From the NCBI GenBank assembly GCA_013694845.1, contig JACDBQ010000686.1, positions 1 through 13,249 of the forward strand: a stretch of DNA of 13,249 nt, given 5' to 3'. The notes beneath the pieces were generated by a model. It was not told the DNA's origin. It did no database searches and was given only the letters and a program-made list of their open reading frames with translations. Positions 8,162 through 13,249 of the stretch are shown piece by piece (within the stretch, counting starts at the first letter, position 1; each line of letters opens with the position of its first letter). This DNA is from Acidobacteriota bacterium. Lineage in GTDB: Bacteria; Acidobacteriota; Vicinamibacteria; Vicinamibacterales; 2-12-FULL-66-21. The position numbers were made by a program, and so were the translations under genes.

Positions 8162-8177
8162 GGCGGCTTTCGCCGCC
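8162..8177 (+). other. GC-rich hairpin between tRNA-Val and thrS
   Basis: GGCGGC (8162-8167) and GCCGCC (8172-8177) form a perfect 6-bp stem around the loop TTTC, 8 bases after the tRNA CCA. No T-run follows, so it is not a typical intrinsic terminator. It could mark a processing site or partial attenuator between the tRNA and thrS. The role is inferred. Confidence 0.35.
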
Positions 8178-8233
8178 CCCGCAGGGCAGGCCGCGTCAGG
8201 GAGAGACATTTCCGCCAGGTACTCCGCACATTC

Positions 8234-10189
8234 ATGAACGAGATCACCGTCACGCTGCCAGACGGATCCAGCCGTCGCGTGCCCACCGGAACCACGCCCG
8301 GCACGGTCGCGGCTGGCATTTCGCCACGTCTGGCGAAAGCGGCCATCGCCGCGGCCGTCGACGACCACCTCGTGGACCTGTCGTGGCCGCTCGAGCGTGA
8401 CGCTCGCGTTCGCGTCGTCACCTCCGACAGCCCCGAAGCGCTGCACGTCTACCGGCACAGCACCGCGCACCTGTTAGCGGCGGCCGTGACCAGCCTCTTC
8501 CCGGGAGCGCAGTGCGGCATCGGTCCCGCCACCGAGGAAGGGTTCTTCTACGACTTCGTCGTCGATCGACCGTTCGTGCCGGAAGATCTGGATGCGATCG
8601 AACGCAAGATGAAAGAGCTTGCCGCCCAGGACCTGCCCTACGAACGGCAGCTGTGGAATCGCGACGAAGCGAAGCAGTTTTTCGCCGGTCGCGGCGAAGC
8701 GCTCAAAGTGCAGCTGATCGACGAGAAAACCGAGGGCCAGGCCGAAGTCTCCTGTTACACGATCAAGGACCGCGAGACGTTCGTCGATTTCTGCCTCGGC
8801 CCCCACGTCCCGTCCAGCGGACGGCTGAAGGCGTTCAAGCTGCTCAGCACGTCCAATGCGTATTGGAAGGGGGACGCGAAGAACCAGCCGATGCAGCGCA
8901 TCTATGGCACGGCATTCTTCAGCGACAAGGAGTTGCAGGCGCACCTCTCACGTATCGAGGAAGCCAGGAAGCGTGATCACCGCAAGGTCGGCAAGGACCT
9001 GGGGCTGTTCACCTTTCATCACTGGGCGCCTGGGGCCACGTTCTGGCTCGATAAGGGCACGACCCTGTACAACGCGCTGGCGAACTACATGCGCGAGGTG
9101 CTCTTCCCTGCCGGCTACGTGGAACTGAAGACGCCGCTCGTCTTCAACAAGGGGTTGTGGGAAACCTCCGGCCATTGGCAGCATTACCGCGAGAACATGT
9201 TTCTCATCGAGGGCCGGGACGGAGAGGAGATGGGCATGAAGGCCATGAACTGCCCCGGCCACATGCTCGTCTTCGCCAGCCAGATGCGCAGCTACAAGGA
9301 CCTGCCGCTCCGGTTCCACGAGCAGACCCCGCTGCACCGCAACGAGGCGTCCGGTGTGCTGACGGGCCTGACCCGGGTCCGGCAGTTTTCGCAGGACGAT
9401 GCGCACTGCTTCGTGACTGAAGATCAGATCGGCTCCGAGGTTGAAGCCCTGCTCCGGCTCGTCCAGCGGGTCTACGGCGACTTCAACCTCGAATACGAGG
9501 CCAAGCTGTCGACACGGCCGGCCGAGTTCCTTGGCGAGGTCGCCACCTGGGACCGCGCCGAAGCGGCGCTGAAGCAGGCGCTACAGACCGCCGGACAGAC
9601 ATATACCGTCAACGACGGTGACGGCGCGTTCTACGGGCCGAAGATCGACTTCGATATTACCGACGCCATCGGCCGGAAGTGGCAGTGCGCCACCATCCAG
9701 CTCGATTACCAGATCCCGCAGCGGTTCGATCTCAAGTACGTGGGCGCCGATAACGCGGAGCACACCCCGGTCGTCATCCATCGCGCGATCTTCGGCAGTT
9801 TCGAGCGGTTCATCGCGCTGCTGATCGAGCACTACGCCGGTGCCTTCCCGCTGTGGCTGGCCCCGGTGCAGGTGACGGTTCTGCCGATCGCCGACCGTCA
9901 TGCCGATTATGCCCGCACCGTGCTGGCCCGACTCGAGGCGGCGGGTCTCCGGGCTGAGGTGGACGAGCGGCAGGAAAAGATCGGGTTTAAGATTCGTGAG
10001 GCTCAACTGCAGAAAATCCCCTATATGCTGGTAGCCGGCGACCGTGAGGCGGCCGAAGGGACCGTGTCGGTTCGCAACCGGGTGCTCGGGGACCTGGGCT
10101 CACAAGGGGTGTCGGAGTTCCTCGAGCAGGCGCTGCGAGAGGTCCGAGACAGATCGGCGGCCTCGGCACCGGTGGCCTCTGAGGTTTAG
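8234..10189 (+). CDS. thrS: Threonine--tRNA ligase
   Basis: The 651-residue cytoplasmic class II synthetase charges tRNA-Thr. Its domains run in order: TGS (1-62, ITVTLPDGSSRRVPTGTT), editing domain (about 65-225, with H75 and H79 in HSTAH and C187 and H191 in FCLGPH), catalytic core (about 245-535) and anticodon-binding domain (about 540-640). The catalytic zinc ligands C340 (MNCPGHM), H391 (FSQDDAH) and H516 (VIHRAIFGSFERF) match E. coli C334, H385 and H511 with near-constant offset. Length is normal for the family. The ATG at 8234 starts exactly at the TGS domain. The open frame extends back into the tRNA gene (8144), but starting there would be implausible. No strong Shine-Dalgarno sequence is visible. 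It heads the thrS-infC-rpmI-rplT-pheST cluster. No T-box-like leader was recognised. Confidence 0.98.
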   Translation: MNEITVTLPDGSSRRVPTGTTPGTVAAGISPRLAKAAIAAAVDDHLVDLSWPLERDARVRVVTSDSPEALHVYRHSTAHLLAAAVTSLFPGAQCGIGPATEEGFFYDFVVDRPFVPEDLDAIERKMKELAAQDLPYERQLWNRDEAKQFFAGRGEALKVQLIDEKTEGQAEVSCYTIKDRETFVDFCLGPHVPSSGRLKAFKLLSTSNAYWKGDAKNQPMQRIYGTAFFSDKELQAHLSRIEEARKRDHRKVGKDLGLFTFHHWAPGATFWLDKGTTLYNALANYMREVLFPAGYVELKTPLVFNKGLWETSGHWQHYRENMFLIEGRDGEEMGMKAMNCPGHMLVFASQMRSYKDLPLRFHEQTPLHRNEASGVLTGLTRVRQFSQDDAHCFVTEDQIGSEVEALLRLVQRVYGDFNLEYEAKLSTRPAEFLGEVATWDRAEAALKQALQTAGQTYTVNDGDGAFYGPKIDFDITDAIGRKWQCATIQLDYQIPQRFDLKYVGADNAEHTPVVIHRAIFGSFERFIALLIEHYAGAFPLWLAPVQVTVLPIADRHADYARTVLARLEAAGLRAEVDERQEKIGFKIREAQLQKIPYMLVAGDREAAEGTVSVRNRVLGDLGSQGVSEFLEQALREVRDRSAASAPVASEV

Positions 10190-10190
10190 G

Positions 10191-10236
10191 GTTTCAGCAT
10201 TGAAATTCAGCGTGCAGCATTCAGACTTCAGCATTT
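10191..10236 (+). repeat. TTCAGCATT-type short repeats upstream of infC
   Basis: The thrS-infC gap contains three degenerate copies of a TTCAGCATT/GCAGCATTCAG motif (10193-10201, 10214-10224 and 10227-10235). Their reverse complement is the AATGCTGAA unit repeated downstream of infC at 10841-10915. CTTCAGCATT at 10226-10235 is an exact reverse complement of AATGCTGAAG at 10855-10864 and at 10902-10911. The block ends a few bases before the infC ribosome binding site. Confidence 0.7.
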
Positions 10237-10240
10237 CTTT

Positions 10241-10254
10241 GAGGAGGCTTTATC
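10241..10254 (+). promoter_or_regulatory. infC ribosome binding site with ATC start codon
   Basis: GAGGAGG at 10241-10247 is the strongest Shine-Dalgarno sequence in the window and stands 4 nt before ATC at 10252. An in-frame TGA at 10240-10242 closes the frame immediately upstream. No ATG, GTG or TTG occurs in frame before GTG 10312, which would remove the conserved RVNERIR segment. A rare start codon is the known basis of IF3 self-repression in E. coli (AUU), so the same control is likely here. Confidence 0.85.
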
Positions 10255-10836
10255 GCTTTTGACCGCAGCCCGCGACGTGAAGAACGCGTCCGGGTCAACG
10301 AACGCATCAGGGTGCGCGAGATCCGCGTGATCGACGACACCGGCGAGCAGCTCGGGATCATGCCGCCGCAGCAAGCGCTGACCATCGCGCGCGGCAAGGG
10401 CCTCGACCTCGTGGAGATCGCGGCTACCGCGACACCGCCCGTCTGCCGGATCATGGACTTCGGGCGCTACCAGTATCAGGAACAGAAGCGGGCCCGGACG
10501 GCCAAGAAGCATCAGAAAGTGATCGAGGTCAAGGAGATCAAGTTCCGGCCGAAGGTCGACGAGCACGACTACCAGTTCAAGAAGAAGCACATCGAGCGCT
10601 TCCTTGGCGAAGGCGACAAGGTCAAGGCGACCATCTTCTTCCGCGGACGCGAGATGGCGCACCCCGAAATCGGCCGCCGCATCCTGGAGCGGCTGATCGA
10701 GGACCTGGGGGACCTGGCGATTGCCGAAACGGCGCCGCGCCAGGAAGGCAACCAGATGCACACCATCCTGGCGCAGCGGGCCGGCCGGAAGTCGGCGCCG
10801 AAACGGGAGACGGAGCGACCGGCGGAGACAGAATAA
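10252..10836 (+). CDS. infC: Translation initiation factor IF-3, non-canonical ATC start
   Basis: IF3 binds the 30S subunit, blocks 50S joining and checks the start codon and initiator tRNA. The 194-residue protein has the N-domain (RVNERIRVREIRVID, GEQLGI, LDLVEIAATATPPVCRIMDF), a lysine-rich linker (YQEQKRARTAKKHQK) and the C-domain (VKEIKFRP, DYQFKKKHIERFL, GDKVKATIFFRGREMAH, QMHTILAQR). The usual start codons would give only a form beginning at GTG 10312, 20 residues short and lacking part of the N-domain motif. Starting at ATC 10252 restores MAFDRSPRREERVRVNERIR, allowing fMet to be used at ATC. A short charged tail (about 175-194) is not conserved. It lies between thrS and rpmI in the conserved operon and is flanked by inverted repeats. 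Confidence 0.96.
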   Translation: MAFDRSPRREERVRVNERIRVREIRVIDDTGEQLGIMPPQQALTIARGKGLDLVEIAATATPPVCRIMDFGRYQYQEQKRARTAKKHQKVIEVKEIKFRPKVDEHDYQFKKKHIERFLGEGDKVKATIFFRGREMAHPEIGRRILERLIEDLGDLAIAETAPRQEGNQMHTILAQRAGRKSAPKRETERPAETE

Positions 10837-10840
10837 ACCC

Positions 10841-10915
10841 AATGCTGACGGCTGAATGCTGAAGGCCGAAGTAAAGCTGCAACGCTGAAGGCTGCACGCC
10901 GAATGCTGAAGGCTG
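10841..10915 (+). repeat. AATGCTGAAGGCTG tandem-like repeats between infC and rpmI
   Basis: Four imperfect copies of a 14-base unit, AATGCTGAAGGCTG, stand at 10841-10854, 10855-10868, 10881-10894 and 10902-10915. They differ by one or two bases and are separated by 0-12 bases. They occupy most of the 95-bp infC-rpmI gap and end just before the rpmI start. The reverse-complement family lies upstream of infC at 10191-10236, and both blocks share a GCTGCACGC-like segment. Confidence 0.8.
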
Positions 10916-10931
10916 CCAGAGAGACACAGAG

Positions 10932-11126
10932 ATGCCGAAACTGAAAACACATCGAGGAGCCGCCAAGCGGTTCAAGAAAACCGGAACGGGCAAGTTCGTG
11001 CGGAGTAAGGCCTTCAAACAGCACATCCTCACGAGCAAGACCCGGAGCCGCAAGCGCGGCCTCAAGGGCACGGTGGTCGTCGCGGCCGTCGATCAGGCGA
11101 AGCTGCGGTTCATGCTGCCGAATTAG
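10932..11126 (+). CDS. rpmI: 50S ribosomal protein L35 (bL35)
   Basis: The 64-residue, strongly basic product begins MPKLKTHRGAAKRFKKTGTGK and contains HILTSKTRSRKRGLKG, the signature of bL35, and has the normal family length. It is a structural protein of the large subunit. It stands 95 bp after infC and 172 bp before rplT, in the standard infC-rpmI-rplT order. The Shine-Dalgarno is weak (GAGAG/ACAGAG just before ATG 10932). In E. coli and Bacillus this operon is repressed by L20 binding its own mRNA, but no L20-site homologue could be recognised here by eye. Confidence 0.98.
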   Translation: MPKLKTHRGAAKRFKKTGTGKFVRSKAFKQHILTSKTRSRKRGLKGTVVVAAVDQAKLRFMLPN

Positions 11127-11132
11127 GCGGGA

Positions 11133-11151
11133 TGCGGGTTCCGGGGTGCGG
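11133..11151 (+). repeat. G-rich 19-base repeat, copy 1 (rpmI-rplT gap)
   Basis: TGCGGGTTCCGGGGTGCGG at 11133-11151 recurs with one mismatch at 11754-11772 in the rplT-pheS gap. Both copies directly follow the stop region of a ribosomal protein gene. Confidence 0.75.
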
Positions 11152-11221
11152 AAAACGTGGACATCCGGCCCGCCACGTGGTGCTGCCAGCGCCCGCGGCC
11201 CGCGTGAGGCGACGGAGTGAA

Positions 11222-11272
11222 GTGCCGCGCAGCGGCACCGCCGAGCGCGAGCGAGTGGGGGTGGGGCCCCAC
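11222..11272 (+). other. Two GC-rich inverted repeats in the rpmI-rplT spacer
   Basis: GTGCCGC (11222-11228) and GCGGCAC (11232-11238) form a 7-bp stem with loop GCA. A second structure is GTGGGG (11255-11260) with CCCCAC (11267-11272), which also includes the 12-base palindrome GTGGGGCCCCAC at 11261-11272. Neither is followed by a T-run, so they do not look like terminators. They lie in the 172-bp rpmI-rplT gap, just before the rplT Shine-Dalgarno, and might serve in regulation or be remnants of mobile repeats. Confidence 0.55.
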
Positions 11273-11298
11273 GAGCAATTGAGTAAAGAAGGACAGTA

Positions 11299-11736
11299 AT
11301 GCCGAGAGTCAAACGAGGAAATGTCCGCCGGGCCAAGCGCAAGAAGCTGCTCGCGCGGGCCAAAGGGTTTTACCAGAACAAGAGCAAGCTCTATCGCGCC
11401 GCGAAAGAGTCGGTCGATACCGCGCTCAAGTATGCGTTCGTTGGACGCCGCCGAAAGAAGCGCGACTTCCGCCGGTTGTGGGTTGTCCGCATCAACGCGG
11501 CCGCGCGCGAGAACGGATTGACGTACGGGCAGCTGATGGCGGGTCTCAAGGCCGCCGGCAATCCGATCGATCGCAAGCAGCTTGCCGACCTGGCGGTCAC
11601 CTCGCCGGCGGCCTTTGCGACGCTCGCGAAGACAGCGGCTGACGCCAAGCCGGCGCCCGTCAAGCGTGCCGCGTCGACAGCGGCCAAGGCCGCGCGACCG
11701 AAGGCACGAGCCGCCGCCGCGGCCGCGCGCGCCTGA
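11299..11736 (+). CDS. rplT: 50S ribosomal protein L20 (bL20) with Ala/Lys-rich C-terminal extension
   Basis: The product begins MPRVKRGNVRRAKRKKLLARAKGF and carries the bL20 signatures KLYRAAKESVDTALKYAF, RRRKKRDFRRLWVVRINAA and GLTYGQLMAGLKAAG. L20 is an early assembly protein of the 50S subunit. The conserved body ends near residue 116. About 29 further residues (KPAPVKRAASTAAKAARPKA...) form an Ala/Lys/Arg/Pro tail, making 145 residues against the usual length of roughly 118. Low-complexity tails of this type are common in G+C-rich genomes and are probably disordered. AAGGA at 11289-11293, 5 nt from ATG, is a good ribosome binding site. Confidence 0.98.
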   Translation: MPRVKRGNVRRAKRKKLLARAKGFYQNKSKLYRAAKESVDTALKYAFVGRRRKKRDFRRLWVVRINAAARENGLTYGQLMAGLKAAGNPIDRKQLADLAVTSPAAFATLAKTAADAKPAPVKRAASTAAKAARPKARAAAAAARA

Positions 11737-11753
11737 AAGGGTGGGTTGCGGGG

Positions 11754-11772
11754 TGCGGGGTCCGGGGTGCGG
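11754..11772 (+). repeat. G-rich 19-base repeat, copy 2 (rplT-pheS gap)
   Basis: TGCGGGGTCCGGGGTGCGG differs from the copy at 11133-11151 at one position. It is embedded in a longer GGGTGCGGG-type run (11741-11773) that opens the 178-bp rplT-pheS gap. Confidence 0.75.
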
Positions 11773-11785
11773 GTCTTGGGATCCG

Positions 11786-11914
11786 AGGGTCAGGGTTTAG
11801 AGGGTTAAAGAACCTGCGAACCGCGCGAACCGTCAGCCTCCGACGTCGGGGCCTGAGCCTCGGAACCTAGAGAACCTGGAACCTTTTTGGAACCCCTGGA
11901 ACCCTGAACCCTAG
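11786..11914 (+). repeat. GGGTT/GAACCC imperfect inverted repeat abutting pheS
   Basis: The segment AGGGTCAGGGTTTAGAGGGTT at 11786-11806 (a 21-base arm) is an imperfect reverse complement of AACCCTGAACCCTAG at 11900-11914. Between them lie several GAACC-type units (11810-11813 onward, 11854-11858, 11864-11868, 11871-11875, 11890-11894 and 11899-11903). The last unit ends directly at the pheS ATG. No Shine-Dalgarno sequence remains in this stretch. Confidence 0.65.
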
Positions 11915-12997
11915 ATGTCCGACTCCCCTATCGACTCCCTGCGGCTCCAATTCCACTCCGATCTCGCCTCGGCCGAGAATGAGGCGGAGCTCCGCGCGGT
12001 CCGGGACCGCTATCTCGCCCGGAAGGGTGGGATGGTGTCGGGGCTGTTGAAGGCGCTCGGGTCTGCCCCGCCGGCCGAGCGCCCTCGCCTCGGCCAGCTC
12101 GCCAACAGTCTCAAGCAGGAGATCGAAACGCAGCTCGACGCGCGGACCGTGGCCGCGTCATCCACGCGGACGCCGAAAGGCACGGTGGACGTCACGCTGC
12201 CCGGACGCCTCCCCGTCGTCGGTCATCGCCACCCGCTGGCCGTCCTGCGCGAGCGCATCGAGGAAATCTTCACGCGCATGGGATTCCTCGTGATCGAGGG
12301 GCCCGAGCTCGAGGACGATTACCATAACTTCGAAGCGCTCAACATGCCCGCGGACCACCCCGCCCGCGACATGCAGGACACCCTCTACCTGTCGGCGCCG
12401 ATGCGATCCTCCGCGGGGAACCCGGCCACCCTGCTGCGCACCCACACCTCCGGCATGCAGATCCGGTATATGGAGACGCATCAGCCCCCCGTACGGCTGA
12501 TCGCCCCGGGCCGGGTGTACCGTCGCGACAATCTCGATCTCACGCACACGCCGATGTTCACCCAGGTCGAAGGGTTGGTCGTCGGAGAGAACGTGACGCT
12601 TGCCGACCTCAAAGGCACGCTGGACCTCTTCGTGCGCGAGTTGTTCGGCCAGGATCGCACCGTGCGTTTCCGGCCCAGCTTTTTTCCCTACACCGAGCCG
12701 AGCGCCGAGGTCGACATCAGTTGCGCGGCGTGCGGCGGCACCGGACTCGTCTCGAAGCCGGGTCAGTCGGGCGAGCTCGGTTGCAGCATGTGCAAGGGGA
12801 CGGGCTGGGTCGAGATCCTCGGGAGCGGCATGGTGCATCCGGCTGTCTTCGAAGCGGTCGGCTACGACTCCGAGAAATACACCGGGTTCGCGTTCGGAAT
12901 GGGCATCGAACGGATCGCCCTGCTGAAGTGGGGCGTGGAAGACATCCGGCTCTTTTACGAGAACGACCTGCGCTTCCTGGAGCAGTTCCCGCTGTGA
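11915..12997 (+). CDS. pheS: Phenylalanine--tRNA ligase alpha subunit, with two CxxCxGxG motifs
   Basis: The 360-residue catalytic subunit pairs with PheT in an alpha2-beta2 enzyme that charges tRNA-Phe. An N-terminal coiled-coil tRNA-contacting arm (about 1-85) is followed by the class II core. The core shows GPELEDDYHNFEALNMPADHPARDMQDTLY (motif region), LLRTHTSGMQIRYM, APGRVYRRDNLDLTHTPMFTQVEGLVV (motif 2) and GFAFGMGIERIALL (motif 3). Between FTEPSAEVDI-equivalent residues and EILGSGMVHP is an insertion with C270, C273, C290 and C293 arranged as CAACGGTG and CSMCKGTG, a likely zinc site. E. coli PheS has no such cysteines, but cysteine-bearing versions occur elsewhere. The stop codon overlaps the pheT start as GTGA. 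The ATG directly follows a repeat with no obvious ribosome binding site. Confidence 0.98.
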   Translation: MSDSPIDSLRLQFHSDLASAENEAELRAVRDRYLARKGGMVSGLLKALGSAPPAERPRLGQLANSLKQEIETQLDARTVAASSTRTPKGTVDVTLPGRLPVVGHRHPLAVLRERIEEIFTRMGFLVIEGPELEDDYHNFEALNMPADHPARDMQDTLYLSAPMRSSAGNPATLLRTHTSGMQIRYMETHQPPVRLIAPGRVYRRDNLDLTHTPMFTQVEGLVVGENVTLADLKGTLDLFVRELFGQDRTVRFRPSFFPYTEPSAEVDISCAACGGTGLVSKPGQSGELGCSMCKGTGWVEILGSGMVHPAVFEAVGYDSEKYTGFAFGMGIERIALLKWGVEDIRLFYENDLRFLEQFPL

Positions 12998-13249
12998 GAA
13001 TCCTTCATCAGTGGTTGGCGGAGCTCGCCGAGGTGCCGGCGGATGTCGAGCTCGTGGCGCGCGAGATCTCCCTTCGCGGATTCGAAGTCGCGAGCGTCGA
13101 GAATGGAGTCATCGATTTCGAGATCACCGCCAATCGTCCGGACTGCCTGAGCCACCTGGGCATCGCGCGCGAAGCGGCCGTGATCTGGGGCAGCGGTGGG
13201 GTCAGATCCCGATTTTTCGAGTCCGGCCCCGAAAATCTCGGGCCGGACT
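12994..13249 (+). CDS. pheT: Phenylalanine--tRNA ligase beta subunit, partial (N-terminal part only)
   Basis: The GTG start overlaps the pheS stop (GTGA), and 85 codons are visible before the right edge. VRILHQWLAELAEVPADVEL...SLRGFEVASVE matches the PheT N-terminal segment. FEITANRPDCLSHLGIAREAAVI matches the conserved segment that in E. coli comes after the tRNA-binding EMAP-like domain. Only about five residues separate these two, so that roughly 100-residue domain is absent. This short form is, from memory, typical of some lineages including Acidobacteriota. From about residue 69 (GVRSRFFESGPENLGPD) the sequence is no longer PheT-like and is encoded by a palindromic repeat that begins at 13198. 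The frame stays open to the edge. Whether the gene is intact further on cannot be judged. Confidence 0.93.
   Translation, partial: MRILHQWLAELAEVPADVELVAREISLRGFEVASVENGVIDFEITANRPDCLSHLGIAREAAVIWGSGGVRSRFFESGPENLGPD
13198..13249. repeat. REP-like palindromic element inside the pheT frame, truncated by window edge
   Basis: The element opens with GGGGTCAGATCCC at 13198-13210. It contains AGTCCGGCCC (13220-13229) and its exact reverse complement GGGCCGGACT (13240-13249) around a 10-base loop, plus GATTTTTCG (13211-13219) against CGAAAATC (13230-13237). Its symmetry centre is near 13234, so the right half beyond the window is predicted to mirror the left. The GGGG(A/T)CAG opening resembles the palindrome at 3372-3408. 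It is read in frame as part of pheT. Confidence 0.7.

Noticed and set aside
10312..10836. Shorter infC starting at GTG 10312
   Set aside because: It would remove the conserved RVNERIR N-domain segment and ignore the strong GAGGAGG ribosome binding site before ATC 10252.
10841..10915. CRISPR array
   Set aside because: Units are 14 bases, imperfect and spaced by 0-12 bases, with no spacers of even length and no cas genes.
11737..11914. pheM-like leader peptide or T-box attenuator before pheS
   Set aside because: No short Phe-rich reading frame, T-box motif or terminator with T-run is visible. The gap is taken up by GGGTT/GAACC repeats.

Overview
The window is G+C-rich bacterial chromosomal DNA that looks like a core, housekeeping region. 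It best fits an Acidobacteriota genome, possibly of the Vicinamibacteria type. The clues are a TonB-dependent receptor with an N-terminal carboxypeptidase-regulatory-like domain, a PheT start that lacks the usual tRNA-binding (EMAP-like) domain, G+C-rich codon use, and short palindromic or tandem repeats in most intergenic gaps. The assignment is an inference from reading the sequence, not a database result.

Layout. Positions 1-3352 are on the minus strand. ruvX (pre-16S rRNA nuclease) overlaps mltG (septation/glycan-strand terminase) by 4 bp, and mltG is followed by a TonB-dependent receptor whose 3' end runs off the left edge. A short divergent gap (3353-3429) contains a near-perfect REP-like palindrome. 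Positions 3430-7925 are a plus-strand cell-envelope group: an exported alkaline-phosphatase-superfamily phosphodiesterase, an EnvC-like murein hydrolase activator with a degenerate LytM site, and an S41 (C-terminal processing peptidase) homologue that appears to have lost its catalytic Ser and Lys. A tRNA-Val(GAC) gene follows at 8077-8153.

From 8234 to the right edge runs the classic translation cluster thrS-infC-rpmI-rplT-pheS-pheT, with pheT cut by the window end. infC has no ATG/GTG/TTG start that preserves its conserved N-terminus. It almost certainly starts at ATC (10252) behind a strong Shine-Dalgarno sequence, as expected for the IF3 autoregulatory start. The gaps inside this operon are unusually rich in repeats. 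Inverted GCTGAA-type repeats flank infC, a 19-base G-rich repeat is shared by the rpmI-rplT and rplT-pheS gaps, and a GAACCC-type repeat directly abuts the pheS start codon. A second REP-like palindrome begins inside the pheT reading frame and runs off the right edge.

No CRISPR array, transposase, phage gene or defence cassette is visible. The points most worth a second look are the probable S41 pseudo-protease beside envC, the ATC start of infC with its flanking inverted repeats, and the palindromic repeat inside pheT.
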